From JAAUTT01 sp963846585 (GTDB taxonomy: Bacteria > Bacteroidota > Bacteroidia > Bacteroidales > JAAUTT01), in assembly GCA_963846585.1 (NCBI GenBank), contig CAWJWO010000001.1, positions 62,001 through 126,000 of the forward strand: 64,000 bases of DNA, given 5' to 3'. This document shows positions 26,994 to 36,573 of this stretch, piece after piece. The notes beneath the pieces were generated by a model. It saw only the letters and a list, made by a program, of their open reading frames with translations, was not told the DNA's origin and made no database searches. The stretch's first letter is position 1. Each line of letters starts with the position of its first letter. A program made the position numbers and the translations under genes.

Positions 26994-29342
26994 TTACGGA
27001 TTAACAAAACTGTCGTTATAGTAATTACTTTTAGTATTACCATAGCCATAGCTGCTGTATTTCATGCCATACCCGTATGAAGAAGTCATTTTCATATCAT
27101 TGACCAGTATACCGAATTTAATTCCACGTTTAAAATAAAGGTCATCCACAAGTTTTAGTACATCCTTATTGGAATAATTATGCCTCACAACAAATATATT
27201 ATAATCCGAATACCTTGTAAGCAGCTCAGCATCTGTAACAAGAGCAATGGGCGGGGTATCAATAAGAATAATATCAAATGACTTCCTTACCCTGATAAAA
27301 AATTCCTCCATCTGTACCGTACCAAGAAGTTCTGCAGGGTTTGGGGGAACAGGGCCGGCTGTTGCGACGTACAAATTTTCAATATTGGTGCGGAAAATAA
27401 TATCCTCATATTCAGATTTACCTATAAGGTATGTACTTATACCAACTATATTTTTTAAATTGAAAACCTGGTGTATTTTTGGCTTTCGCAAATCAAAACT
27501 CAGCAATAAAGTTTTCTTGTTACCGAGGGCAATTATAGCTGCAAGGTTAATTGCACAAAAGGTTTTCCCTTCCCCACTGATAGTTGAAGTAATTGAAATT
27601 ACTTTTTGCTCTTTGTCTCGCATAACAAACTGTAAATTGGTGCGTATGGCCCTGAATGATTCTGCAATAACTGACCTTGGATTTTCAACAACAGGCAAAT
27701 CCGACATTTTTTCATGGTGCCCGACGAAACCTAAAATTGGAACATTTGTAAAATTCTCTATATCATTTATATCCAAAATTTTATATTTGAAAAATTCAAT
27801 GCTTACAAAAACAGAAAGTGGAATAAATAAGCCAAGCAATAATGCAATCTTGTAATTTCTGGTATGCAATGGCCAAATGCGAAGCACATGCCTGCCTGAA
27901 GCCACATTTAGTATTTTATTATATGCAATATTGGAATTTATGAAAGTTGCAGCGTCAGCCCTCTTCTTTAGCAAAAAAACATAAATATCATCATTTAAAT
28001 TACTTATATGTTGAAGGTTCGCCAATTTACGCTTTGCGACAGGTATAAACTGCATTTCATCTTCAAGGTATGCTGTTTGTTTTTCAATTTCTTTAAGCCT
28101 GATACTTTTAACGTAAATAATTTCCCTTATATTTTCCTGTAATGCATTTATAGCATATTGAATTTGTGCATTAATCATTACTAAGGATGGGTTGTCCTTC
28201 TGTGCTTTCATGGCCAGGATGTTGCGTTCTCCAAACATTTTGGCAAGTTCTGTTACCCTCGAATTAAGCATTTCATTATCAATCCCTAATACAACAGGCG
28301 CTACCATCTCACTGAAATCACGTTTTTTATCAATATACTCCTGTACATACCTGTAATATCTCAATTCCATATCCGCTTTATTCTTATCATCCAGCAACTT
28401 TTGCAAATGAAAAAAGACAATTGATTCGTCAGCGGAATAATCAATTATACGTTTAGTTTGACGGGTAACCTGTAATTTGTCCTCTGACCTGTGCAGGGTA
28501 TCAAGAGCCGAGGATAACTGCTCATCGATAAAATTGATAGTTTTGATGGCATTTTGCTTTTTTTCATCTGTCCCTTCCCTTATATATATTTCCATTAACC
28601 TATTCAGGTAATCGGCTTCCATTAGTGGTACATTACCTATTGATGTAATTTTTAATATGGTTCCCTTTTTATCAATAGGTGAAATATCAAGTTTATCTTT
28701 GTATATATTTACTAGCTCGATCATGTTGTTGAACATAAAATAATATTTATGTTTAACAGAAGGATTAAATTTTTTGGAATCGTTTAAGAATATTTTAAAA
28801 TTAAAATTTGTGTCAACATAAGTTTCTCCATATCGTAATATTTTCGAAATTTTATTTTTACCGTCAATTTCAATTTTGCACCTGCTGCCTGAAAGCAATA
28901 TTACATTAACCGGTATCCCTGATTTATTGAATGCAGAAGAATCGGTTATAACATTAAACGGGGCTTTCTTATATAACATCGAATTCCTGATTTTGCCAAC
29001 AACATAGAAACTAATCCGGAAGTCATGCAATTGCTCTAAAGTCTTAATAGTTAGATTATAAGATTTTAAAACCGATATTTCATTTTCAATATTTTTTCGC
29101 CCTATTGACCTGTTCAGGCTGCTAAAAAGAGATTCAGCAACAGATTTCCTTTCATCATTGACAAGAACGGTACCACTTATTTTGTATAAGGGAGTAATAT
29201 AACTATTTAGTAAATAAGCTATCAGACAACAAAATCCTATGGATAAGGCAAACCAATACCATTTTCGAAGAATCGTAAAAATAAATTTACGAATATCTAA
29301 ACTTTTAGTTATCGAATTATACTTTATCTGATTTTGCATCAA
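26994..29342 (-). CDS. Wzc-type polysaccharide co-polymerase / BY tyrosine kinase
   Basis: A 782-residue inner-membrane protein controlling capsule or exopolysaccharide chain assembly. TM1 (WYWFALSIGFCCLIAYLL) and TM2 (LLLGLFIPLSVFVSIEFF) flank a large periplasmic Wzz-like part with a coiled-coil region. The cytoplasmic kinase has Walker A STISGEGKTFCAINLA, A' LLSFDLRKPKIH, and B ILIDTPPIALV. The C-terminus is a Tyr cluster (SSYGYGMKYSSYGYGNTK), the usual autophosphorylation tail. No other polysaccharide genes are adjacent, which is unusual. It overlaps the upstream cyclophilin gene by 26 bp, so the two are translationally linked. The start MMQNQ or the next Met is not decided. Confidence 0.92.
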   Translation of the reverse strand: MMQNQIKYNSITKSLDIRKFIFTILRKWYWFALSIGFCCLIAYLLNSYITPLYKISGTVLVNDERKSVAESLFSSLNRSIGRKNIENEISVLKSYNLTIKTLEQLHDFRISFYVVGKIRNSMLYKKAPFNVITDSSAFNKSGIPVNVILLSGSRCKIEIDGKNKISKILRYGETYVDTNFNFKIFLNDSKKFNPSVKHKYYFMFNNMIELVNIYKDKLDISPIDKKGTILKITSIGNVPLMEADYLNRLMEIYIREGTDEKKQNAIKTINFIDEQLSSALDTLHRSEDKLQVTRQTKRIIDYSADESIVFFHLQKLLDDKNKADMELRYYRYVQEYIDKKRDFSEMVAPVVLGIDNEMLNSRVTELAKMFGERNILAMKAQKDNPSLVMINAQIQYAINALQENIREIIYVKSIRLKEIEKQTAYLEDEMQFIPVAKRKLANLQHISNLNDDIYVFLLKKRADAATFINSNIAYNKILNVASGRHVLRIWPLHTRNYKIALLLGLFIPLSVFVSIEFFKYKILDINDIENFTNVPILGFVGHHEKMSDLPVVENPRSVIAESFRAIRTNLQFVMRDKEQKVISITSTISGEGKTFCAINLAAIIALGNKKTLLLSFDLRKPKIHQVFNLKNIVGISTYLIGKSEYEDIIFRTNIENLYVATAGPVPPNPAELLGTVQMEEFFIRVRKSFDIILIDTPPIALVTDAELLTRYSDYNIFVVRHNYSNKDVLKLVDDLYFKRGIKFGILVNDMKMTSSYGYGMKYSSYGYGNTKSNYYNDSFVNP

Positions 29343-29769
29343 TTATTACAATCTTTTCAATTTTATCCCCCTGCCGGATTTTGTCAATAACTTCCAATCC
29401 CTCATATACTTTACCAAAACATGTGTGCTGACGATCGAGATGTTTTGTGTTAGTGCGGCTGTGGCAGATGAAAAATTGTGATCCGCCGGTATTTCTGCCC
29501 GCATGTGCCATTGATAAAACACCTCTGTCATGATATTGGTTCCCCCCATCGAGCTCGCAATTAATTTTATATCCTGGGCCACCTGTACCTGTACCGTTCG
29601 GACATCCTCCCTGAATTACAAAATCAGGGATTACCCTGTGAAAGGTAAGGCCATTGTAAAATCCTTCCCTTGAAAGCTTAATAAAGTTCGCCACTGTATT
29701 AGGAGCATCTTTTTCGAAAAATTCAACTTTCATTACTCCTTTTTGAGTATGTATTTCCGCTTTTTCCAT
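29317..29769 (-). CDS. Cyclophilin-type peptidyl-prolyl isomerase
   Basis: A 150-residue single-domain cyclophilin, without signal peptide and therefore probably cytoplasmic. It catalyses cis/trans isomerisation of Xaa-Pro bonds. Active-site blocks are FHRVIPDFVIQGG, GSQFFI and HLDRQHTCFGKVYEG, with the catalytic Arg in the first. Its 3' end overlaps the start of the BY-kinase gene by 26 bp. Upstream lies a heptad array that also marks the end of the next gene. Confidence 0.95.
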   Translation of the reverse strand: MEKAEIHTQKGVMKVEFFEKDAPNTVANFIKLSREGFYNGLTFHRVIPDFVIQGGCPNGTGTGGPGYKINCELDGGNQYHDRGVLSMAHAGRNTGGSQFFICHSRTNTKHLDRQHTCFGKVYEGLEVIDKIRQGDKIEKIVIIDAKSDKV

Positions 29770-29840
29770 AGGATCAGGATTTAAGGATTAAAAATAGGAT
29801 TAAAAGATTAAGATTTTATTTGTTAATGGTTAGAGGTTAG

Positions 29841-29923
29841 TGTTGCAAGTTGCAGGTTGCAGGTTGCATGTCTTGGTTCCTGGCTCTTGGCTCTTGGCTC
29901 TTGGCTCTTGGCTCTTGGCTCTA
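29841..29923. repeat. Heptad tandem arrays (GTTGCAG, CTTGGCT)
   Basis: Four GTTGCA(G/A) units are followed by about seven CTTGGCT/CTTGGTT units ending in TATTTTCAC. The array stops 13 bp short of the minus-strand stop codon at 29937, so on the sense strand AGCCAAG repeats follow directly after the gene. The segment 29770-29840 before it contains degenerate AGGATTA units. Confidence 0.9.
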
Positions 29924-29936
29924 TTTTCACTATGCA

Positions 29937-31664
29937 TTATTTTACTTTAAACCTAACGCTATCAACAGTTTCATTCCCCAATTTATCATAGGCTTTAATT
30001 ATAATTGAATTGTTAGTTCCAAAGCCGCTGATTAAACCACTAAACAATTTTGACGGCAAATCATTTATTGAATAAAGCATATGGTCGTATCCTGATCCTA
30101 TATCTGTAGCAGCGACAAATAGAACGACATGTGAGGGATATACCTTCACAGCTGTATCTTTTTCATCAGTGTTTCCTTTCGGAAGGGTACTGAAACGCGG
30201 ATAAATAACCGGCCCTGAATTATCAACTGTTATATTAAAAGATGAAGTAGTAGTATTTTCAACATTATCAGTGCCAATAAACTCAATAAAATGAGTCCCC
30301 TCCTTTTCAATTGAAAACGGAGTTTGATAGGATGTTGAAACTCCTTTATCGATATTGAATTGAATATTATTTACACCCGATTCATAATCAATTGCACTTA
30401 AGTGTATTTTAGTCTTATTGCTTATAAAGATCGTATCGCCTGTAATAAAAACAGGACCTGTAAATGAATAATTCATTACCGGGCCAGACAAATCAATATA
30501 CGGAATTTTTGTACTATTGGCATTATCATTTATTTCACTGCGGTTATTTACTTTATCAGTAGCATAAACTTTAATATTTAAAATGCCTTTTGCTGAATTT
30601 AACAAGACCGGTTTCTCATATAATTTAAAACTGCCGTTATTAATAGAATAAAATACCTCCTTTACGCCTGCTTTATTATCTATAGCAGTAATTTTGAGCA
30701 TCGATTGACCCGATGAATATTCTTTTCCATTTACTAAAAAGCTTTTACCGGCTATATCCTGTAAAATGGTAGGGGGTGTTTTATCAACATAAAAATCAAA
30801 TTCATGCGTATCTTCCTGGTTGCCGACATTATCAACCGAATAATAAATAAGTTTATGATCGCCCTGTGATAATAATGCCATGCTTACAGGTTCAATGTAA
30901 TTGCGTTCCGGCCTGTCATCAAATTTTATAACTGTTTTTGCAATGCCACTTATGTCAGGTTCAGTTTTAAGTACAATCGCTGCACGTCCTGATAAAATGT
31001 TTTCCGACCGGTCTCCTTTAATTTCAATGGTTGTTCCGGGTTTTGCCTTATTAATAACAATAACCACCCGTTTAACATTTTCAATATTCCCGACATTATC
31101 ATATGAATAATATTTTAAAACATACTCCTTTTCGATTTCAAGATTCAATGGAGTTGAATATTCTTTATAATCAGCCGAATCCAATGAATACATAATCTTA
31201 TCCACACCTGATAATTCATCTTTGGCAGTAAAGGTTATAGCAATCTTTCCATTTAAATGAATTTTTCCGTTTTTTTTAAATACTTTACTGTCACCAAAAT
31301 GGATCGTTGTAACAGGGGGATGGCTATCTGCATAAACTTCAAAAATTATATCCTCTTTAGGTAATTTTACTTGTTTTGTTACCTTGTCTACTGCAGAAGG
31401 TGAATGGAAAGAATTATACCCTTCAGTATCGAAGTACATAGGATTTGCATATTGAGAGGTGGTTTCACTGTTTAATTGAACGGTATTTGCAGGATTATCA
31501 GGAGAGGTCCCAATTCTAAGGTAAACAGGCAGGTCTTTTTGAATGTATATTTTACCGTCGGGCGACTCATATATTTTTTTTTCAGGTATTATTAGCTTTT
31601 GTGAGTGTACCTGTAATGTTAATAATGTTAGAATACTTGTCGCAGTTATCCATTTTTTTATCAT
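29937..31664 (-). CDS. Exported protein with repeated Ig-like (OmpL47-type) domains
   Basis: A 575-residue protein. The signal peptide is MIKKWITATSILTLLTLQVHSQ. A short N-terminal region follows (YESPDGKIYIQKDLPVYLRI), then about four or five repeats of an Ig-like domain of the type called OmpL47 or FlgD-like. Recurrent motifs are DELSGVDKIMYSLD, YYSYDNVGNIENV, YYSVDNVGNQEDT, NKAGVKEVFYSIN, FIGTDNVENTTTS and DIGSGYDHMLYSIND. Each ends with a D-x-xGN(x)E turn. There is no T9SS tail, so it probably stays periplasmic or is anchored by partners. The function is unknown. Confidence 0.82.
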   Translation of the reverse strand: MIKKWITATSILTLLTLQVHSQKLIIPEKKIYESPDGKIYIQKDLPVYLRIGTSPDNPANTVQLNSETTSQYANPMYFDTEGYNSFHSPSAVDKVTKQVKLPKEDIIFEVYADSHPPVTTIHFGDSKVFKKNGKIHLNGKIAITFTAKDELSGVDKIMYSLDSADYKEYSTPLNLEIEKEYVLKYYSYDNVGNIENVKRVVIVINKAKPGTTIEIKGDRSENILSGRAAIVLKTEPDISGIAKTVIKFDDRPERNYIEPVSMALLSQGDHKLIYYSVDNVGNQEDTHEFDFYVDKTPPTILQDIAGKSFLVNGKEYSSGQSMLKITAIDNKAGVKEVFYSINNGSFKLYEKPVLLNSAKGILNIKVYATDKVNNRSEINDNANSTKIPYIDLSGPVMNYSFTGPVFITGDTIFISNKTKIHLSAIDYESGVNNIQFNIDKGVSTSYQTPFSIEKEGTHFIEFIGTDNVENTTTSSFNITVDNSGPVIYPRFSTLPKGNTDEKDTAVKVYPSHVVLFVAATDIGSGYDHMLYSINDLPSKLFSGLISGFGTNNSIIIKAYDKLGNETVDSVRFKVK

Positions 31665-31774
31665 GTTATATATATTTGTGGGTTATAGATTTTATTCAAT
31701 ACTTATATTTAAGTGATGAAGTGATTAAGTAAATAAGCAATTACCAGATCATTGGTAATCAGTAATTTGTCATC

Positions 31775-31810
31775 ATTTTCAAATTTTCAAATTTCCTCAT
31801 TTTCAAATTG
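31775..31810. repeat. 8-bp tandem repeat (TTTTCAAA) after the siaC gene
   Basis: TTTTCAAA units with a degenerate centre lie a few bases beyond the minus-strand stop at 31815. The same 8-mer, as TTTGAAAA, forms the array at 46285-46313. Further out (31741-31772) are degenerate AGTAATT heptads. The remaining sequence to 31664 is AT-rich without other features. Confidence 0.7.
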
Positions 31811-31814
31811 TACA

Positions 31815-32198
31815 TCATTCTACCCCAAAGGGCACAAAACTAAAAGGCATTTTCAACAGGCTTTTGAACTCCTTGCCGGTTGCAAGCATATCGTCATCCA
31901 TTTCAAGGTAATACCAGGAGGTGGAAACCATCAATCCTCTTTCGATGAGACTATCAAACAAGGAAAGTATTTCAAGTATAACTTTGGATGAAGAAGTATT
32001 AAAATAACTTAACTTAATTGATATTTCAGTTGAAAGGTTTGGTTCTTTTAAATAATCATTAATCCAATTAAGAACAGGTTTATAAAAGGTTATAACGTCT
32101 TCAGGCAATGAAATCCCTGTAATTTCAAAAATATTATTTTCTTTATCCAATAAAATTTTTGGCGTCGAATCCTCTTCTTCAATCTTCAGTATTTTCAT
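31815..32198 (-). CDS. siaC: SiaC-family (DUF1987) regulatory phosphoprotein
   Basis: A 128-residue single-domain protein. Family signature blocks are IEEEDSTPKILLDKENNIF, GISLPEDVITFYKPVLNWI, LSYFNTSSSKVILEIL and WYYLEMDDDMLATGKEF. In Pseudomonas, SiaC is phosphorylated on a Thr in the TSSSK strand by SiaB and dephosphorylated by the PP2C SiaA, controlling surface growth. The start is set at ATG 32198; a TTG at 32210 would add four residues. It lies immediately downstream of a SpoIIE-type phosphatase gene, as expected for a SiaA-SiaC pair. A SiaB-like kinase gene is not in the window. Confidence 0.85.
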   Translation of the reverse strand: MKILKIEEEDSTPKILLDKENNIFEITGISLPEDVITFYKPVLNWINDYLKEPNLSTEISIKLSYFNTSSSKVILEILSLFDSLIERGLMVSTSWYYLEMDDDMLATGKEFKSLLKMPFSFVPFGVE

Positions 32199-32210
32199 AT
32201 TTATATACAA

Positions 32211-34427
32211 TTAGTCTGATGGTTTCATAATAATTTTCCGTATAATTGATAAAAATAATTTTAAATCAATGGGTTTTAGCATATAGTCGTTACATCCTGC
32301 CAACATAATATTATCTATATCTTCTTGCGTACCAACTGCAGTTTGGGCTACTATCGGCAGGTCAGGCTTAAAATTTCTTATCAGCCGGGTAGCTTCAATA
32401 CCATCCATTATTGGCATATAAATATCCATAAGCACAAGGTCCAAATCGTTATTTTTACAAAATTCAACTGCATCGCGGCCATTTTCTACCCTGAATATCC
32501 TGGCTTTGGTAGGTTTTAAGGCTTCCGCCAAAAGCATGAAATTAATTTCAACATCCTCGGCAATCAATATTTTCTTATCATGCCAAAGCTTAAACTGAGG
32601 AGTATTTGAAATTTTATAGACTTCCTTAAATTTAAAACCAATTACAGTAACATCATCCATTTGCTGACGATTGCCACGCCATTGGTCGTAAAAATCTTCA
32701 AGTAGTCTCTTTTGCGTGTCCATTGGTTTATCGCAAATATCCAGAATAAAATTCCTGAAAGTAGCACTCAGCATTTTCAAACCCTTCGGGCCGCCAAACT
32801 GATCGTAATAACCATCTGTAAACAAATATAACAGATCATCTTCTTCAAGTTCAAAGTTATGGTTAGTGAACGACTCATTGGACGCTTTATAAATGCCTAT
32901 CGGCATTGGGTCACCGGCCAATTGAATTAAATTATGGTTACGTACAATATAAACAGGATTATGTGCGCCGGCAAACTGTAAATGTTTTCGTTCAATATCA
33001 ATAATACACAGGGCTATATCCATTCCATCCTTATTTTCAGTTGAACTGTCTGATTGATGTAATGAATTAATAACCAAATTTTTAAGCTGATTTAATATTT
33101 CAGCGGCATTAAGCGAACGGATATGACGGTTAAATGTTGTTTTATTTATAATATCATTCAAAAAGGCTGTGCCAAGCATACTCATAAATGCTCCGGGAAC
33201 TCCGTGCCCGGTGCAGTCAACTACCGCAATTAATACAAACCCTTCTTTTTCAGTCATCCAATAAAAATCACCACTAACTATGTCGCGTGGCCGGAATAAA
33301 ATCATCATTTCAGGAAGGGCTCTTTCAATTGAAGAAATAGGAGGCAAAACTGCATTTTGTATGCGTTGGGCATAAAGGATACTATCCGTGATTTTATTTT
33401 TTTGAATGTTTGCAAGGTCTCTTTGCTGTTCTATTTCCTTTTTTTGATCCAGTATTTGGATATTATTTTTTTCAAGCTGGATATTTGCATTTTTCTTTTC
33501 ACGTAACTGTTTAGATATAATAATAAGTGATGATATTACCAAAACCAGGATCAGTGCAAGAGAACCAATGATAAGATATATAACTCTTTGCCGGGCTTTA
33601 TGCAATTTTTCATTATCCTGAAATTCCTTTACCAGGTGTTTAGATTCCTTTTCCCTGAGATCAGTTAATTCTTTTTGTTTAATTAACGAATCCAGGGTAA
33701 GTTGCTGTTCACGGCTAATTTGTTTTATTTTTTTGTCCTTTGTCTGGCTTTCAATCTTTGTGGCAAAAGTTTCGGCTTCTGCTTCTTTAGTTCTTGTATC
33801 AGCCTGATTGATTTCTTCCTTTTGCAGGTGATTGTTAATAGTTGTTGCCAGTTCTGAATATTCATTCGATTTGTCAGCATTGCCCAATTTATCGTAATTC
33901 TCTGATAGAGTCCTGTAAATATTTTTCAACGACACAAAATCCGCTAATTCTCTGGCAATTGATTCGGCCCTTTCTAAATTTTGAACCGATTCCGTATAGT
34001 TCCTGTTACTTTGCTGTGCTAAGGCAATATTTATTAAATCGGCAATTATATCAGGCTTTTTGTTCTGTTTTTCATTTATTTTAAGCGATTTCTTAAAATA
34101 TATAATGGCATCGTCATTATTGCCTGATTGATAATAAATCATCCCGATGTTTGTACATATATTTTTTATTGCATTTAAATTTCCAAGGCTTTCATTGGTT
34201 TTTATAGCTTTTGTAAAATATTCAAGTGCCTTTGGCATGTTGTTGGATTCATTATATAAAAACCCTAATTTTAACTGACAACTGGCAAGCGCGATTGTAT
34301 TTCCTTCCTTTTCATATTTTATTGCCTGTTCTTCCAGGTTACTGATAGATTGGTTTTCCTGTCCGTATAGGTTAAAAAAGGAAAAAACAAATAAAAAAGG
34401 GAATATATATCGCATTAATATTTTCAT
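32211..34427 (-). CDS. TPR-SpoIIE phosphatase with C-terminal receiver
   Basis: About 738 residues from ATG 34427 (MKILMRYIFPFLFVFSFFNLYGQ, a signal peptide/anchor); a longer frame to 34520 lacks support. Residues 25-215 are TPR repeats (LGFLYNESNNMPKALEYFTKA and similar), then a coiled coil, a TM helix (IYLIIGSLALILVLVISSLI) and a second coiled coil. The PP2C/SpoIIE domain has GDFYWM, VDCTGHGVPGAFMSMLG, LYLFTDGYYDQFG and MDDVTVIGF, with the metal-binding Asp residues present. The receiver shows ILIAEDVEIN, LVLMDIYMPIMDG and YMLKPID. It is adjacent to siaC, so SiaC is the likely substrate. The receiver fusion at the C-terminus is not the classic SiaA layout. Confidence 0.88.
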   Translation of the reverse strand: MKILMRYIFPFLFVFSFFNLYGQENQSISNLEEQAIKYEKEGNTIALASCQLKLGFLYNESNNMPKALEYFTKAIKTNESLGNLNAIKNICTNIGMIYYQSGNNDDAIIYFKKSLKINEKQNKKPDIIADLINIALAQQSNRNYTESVQNLERAESIARELADFVSLKNIYRTLSENYDKLGNADKSNEYSELATTINNHLQKEEINQADTRTKEAEAETFATKIESQTKDKKIKQISREQQLTLDSLIKQKELTDLREKESKHLVKEFQDNEKLHKARQRVIYLIIGSLALILVLVISSLIIISKQLREKKNANIQLEKNNIQILDQKKEIEQQRDLANIQKNKITDSILYAQRIQNAVLPPISSIERALPEMMILFRPRDIVSGDFYWMTEKEGFVLIAVVDCTGHGVPGAFMSMLGTAFLNDIINKTTFNRHIRSLNAAEILNQLKNLVINSLHQSDSSTENKDGMDIALCIIDIERKHLQFAGAHNPVYIVRNHNLIQLAGDPMPIGIYKASNESFTNHNFELEEDDLLYLFTDGYYDQFGGPKGLKMLSATFRNFILDICDKPMDTQKRLLEDFYDQWRGNRQQMDDVTVIGFKFKEVYKISNTPQFKLWHDKKILIAEDVEINFMLLAEALKPTKARIFRVENGRDAVEFCKNNDLDLVLMDIYMPIMDGIEATRLIRNFKPDLPIVAQTAVGTQEDIDNIMLAGCNDYMLKPIDLKLFLSIIRKIIMKPSD

Positions 34428-34613
34428 GGATTTATCACATTTAGGGGTTTCTAATATCACATAACTAAATTTACAAAAAAACATATGATTATAGCAACAA
34501 AATCCTTTATTTTTTTTCAAATCCTGTAATGTGCCTGTCAGTTTATATTATACTTGTATAATTAAATTCCTGTTATTGCCAAACTTTTGTTATTATGGTT
34601 TGTTTTATTCTGT

Positions 34614-34754
34614 GAAGAAGACAGAAGACAGAAGACAGAAGACAGAAAACAGAAGACAGAAAAAATGTGACGTGGGACGTGGGACATGAAAGGACGTGAA
34701 AAAGGACGTGGTAATTCTTATGTCTTGGCTCCTGGTTCTTGGTTCCTGGTTCCA
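34614..34754. repeat. Composite heptad array (AAGACAG, GACGTGG, CTTGGCT/CTTGGTT)
   Basis: Three unit types follow one another: five or six AAGACAG, then GGACGTG variants, then TTGGCTC/TTGGTTC ending in CATTTTCA. It lies between divergent genes (phosphatase and msrAB), so it is not at a 3' end. Confidence 0.85.
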
Positions 34755-34798
34755 TTTTCAAATTCAATTCATCACTTCATCACTTTAGACAATAAATT

Positions 34799-35749
34799 AT
34801 GAGAAATATCATATGTTCAATTATTTTTATACTAATAAGCACCTGCGGGTGTACTCAAAATAATAATAAAACTCAAAATGAAAAAAATATGGGTTATACA
34901 AAACTTACTCCTGATGAAGAACGTGTTATAGTGCAAAAGGGAACTGAAATGCCTTTTACAGGAAAATATGTAAATTTTTTTGATAAGGGAACTTATGTTT
35001 GTAAAAGATGCCGGACTCCATTATACCTGTCATCTTCCAAATTTAAGTCCGATTGCGGATGGCCAAGTTTTGATGATGAAATACCAGGTGCCGTAAAACA
35101 TACAATTGATGCAGACGGCATCCGCACTGAAATAACCTGTGCCAAATGTGGTGCTCATCTTGGTCATGTATTTACAGGAGAACATTTTACTGATAAAGAC
35201 ACTCGTCATTGTGTAAATTCCATTTCACTCGATTTTATCCCTGCCGGTAAAGTGGTAAATCCAACAAAGGATACGGCCATTTTTGCCGGAGGTTGCTTCT
35301 GGGGAGTGGAATACTATATGAACAAAGCTGAAGGTGTTTTATCTACCGAAGTTGGATATATTGGGGGACATTCTGCAAAAAGACCTTCTTACGAAGATGT
35401 GTGTTCTCACACTACAGGTTATGCAGAGGCTGTGCGTATTGTTTTCGATCCTGCGAAAACAAACTATGAAAAAATAGCAAGGCTTTTCTTCGAAATCCAC
35501 GATCCAACTGAGGTGGACAGGCAGGGACCTGATGTTGGAGATCAATACAGATCAGAAGTATTTTATCTTAACGACGAACAAAAACAAATTACTGAAAAAT
35601 TAATTTCTCTCCTGAAACAAAAAGGCTTCAAGGTTGCCACCAAACTTGCCAAAGCCTCAACTTTCTGGCGTGCCGAAGAATATCACCAGCAATATTACGA
35701 GCATGAAGGGTCAACTCCTTATTGCCATAGATATGTGAAAAGGTTCTAA
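34799..35749 (+). CDS. msrAB: Bifunctional methionine sulfoxide reductase MsrB-MsrA
   Basis: A 316-residue fusion with a lipoprotein-type leader (MRNIICSIIFILISTCGC). MsrB comes first: KLTPDEERVIVQKGTE, zinc CxxC pairs (VCKRCRTP, ITCAKCGAHLGHVF) and the catalytic Cys in DTRHCVNSISLDF. MsrA follows: IFAGGCFWGVEYYM with catalytic Cys, then YEDVCSHTTGYAEAV and GDQYRSEVFY. It repairs R- and S-methionine sulfoxide. The lipobox suggests it is anchored in the periplasm or outer membrane. The BA order matches several anaerobic Bacteroidota versions. A heptad array begins about 60 bp after the stop. Confidence 0.95.
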   Translation: MRNIICSIIFILISTCGCTQNNNKTQNEKNMGYTKLTPDEERVIVQKGTEMPFTGKYVNFFDKGTYVCKRCRTPLYLSSSKFKSDCGWPSFDDEIPGAVKHTIDADGIRTEITCAKCGAHLGHVFTGEHFTDKDTRHCVNSISLDFIPAGKVVNPTKDTAIFAGGCFWGVEYYMNKAEGVLSTEVGYIGGHSAKRPSYEDVCSHTTGYAEAVRIVFDPAKTNYEKIARLFFEIHDPTEVDRQGPDVGDQYRSEVFYLNDEQKQITEKLISLLKQKGFKVATKLAKASTFWRAEEYHQQYYEHEGSTPYCHRYVKRF

Positions 35750-35807
35750 ACGATTTCTGATTACAAATTACTGATTACATTTAAGAAAATGAACACAGAG
35801 GCACAGA

Positions 35808-36032
35808 GACATGAAAGGACTTGAAAAAGGACGTGGGACGTGGGACGTGGAATGTGGAGACGTGAAAAATTAATTTTCGATAATTAACGTCAATTCGATA
35901 AAAGTAATTAAGTTTTTATATTGTAATATACTAAACCCCAACCCCTTAATAAGGTGCCATAACTATATTTCCTTCTGCCTTCTGTCTTCTGTCTTCTGCC
36001 TTCTTTCATCCTTCATCTTTCATCTTTCGTCT
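35808..36032. repeat. Heptad arrays between msrAB and the DUF6483 gene
   Basis: Block 1 (35808-35866) has GGACGTG units and GACATG/GACTTG variants. Block 2 (35970-36032) has TTCTGTC/TTCTGCC units running into TTTCATC, and abuts the stop codon of the minus-strand gene at 36033. Between them, around 35934-35955, is AAACCCCAACCCCTTAA, a fragment like the outer inverted repeat of the GIY-YIG unit at 2858. Confidence 0.85.
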
Positions 36033-36428
36033 TTAATTTAGTATCTTTTTAAGCTCATATATCCTGTCAGCAATATCTACCGAATAATTCTTTGATCCTT
36101 CATGAACATATTCAAATAAACCAAGTGAAAGCTGGTAATATGATGTAGCAGAGAAATGGCTGTTTGTCTCATTAAATATATCTGCCTTGGCTTTTAATAA
36201 TTCAGCAAGGATTCTTAGCTGGTCAAAATTTAAATTTGAAAGTATTTCCTTATCCAGCTGCTCATTTATAACAATGTCATTTAAATTGACTTTAAGGAAA
36301 TTTTTTGATGCCTGGTCAATCAAATCCAATGCCCTTACGTATTCCTTTTCCGATTTAAGTTTCAGGATCTGGCCAAGAAACCTGAAAAATTCTTCTATTA
36401 TTCTAAGGATATAATCTTTTTGGTACAT
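36033..36428 (-). CDS. DUF6483-like small protein
   Basis: A 131-residue, mostly helical protein. The opening MYQKDYILRIIEEFFRFLGQI matches, from memory, the start of DUF6483 proteins (M..DYILR.IEE). Read in parts: MYQKDYILRIIEEF, FRFLGQILKLKSEKEY. The middle has a TPR-like look (ALDLIDQASKNFL, AKADIFNETNSHFSATSYY) but no clear motif. No signal peptide or membrane segment is seen. Heptad arrays flank both ends. The function is unknown. Confidence 0.7.
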   Translation of the reverse strand: MYQKDYILRIIEEFFRFLGQILKLKSEKEYVRALDLIDQASKNFLKVNLNDIVINEQLDKEILSNLNFDQLRILAELLKAKADIFNETNSHFSATSYYQLSLGLFEYVHEGSKNYSVDIADRIYELKKILN

Positions 36429-36437
36429 GGTTAAAAA

Positions 36438-36573
36438 GTCGTAAGTCGTAAGTCGTAAGTCGTAAGTATAAAGTTCTAATTTAAAATAAGTAATATTCTA
36501 ATTATTGTAAAGAACTAAGCACTATGCACTATGCACTATGCACTATGCACTATGCACTATGCACTATGCACTA
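36438..36573. repeat. Heptad arrays (GTCGTAA and CTATGCA)
   Basis: Four perfect GTCGTAA units are at 36438-36467, just upstream of the DUF6483 gene. Then eight near-perfect CTATGCA units run from 36519 to 36573 and touch the stop codon (36574-36576) of the permease gene. On the permease sense strand these read TAGTGCA. Confidence 0.95.

Noticed and set aside
34428..34520. Longer N-terminus of the phosphatase
   Set aside because: ATG 34427 gives a clean signal peptide; the extension is Cys/Phe-rich and unsupported.
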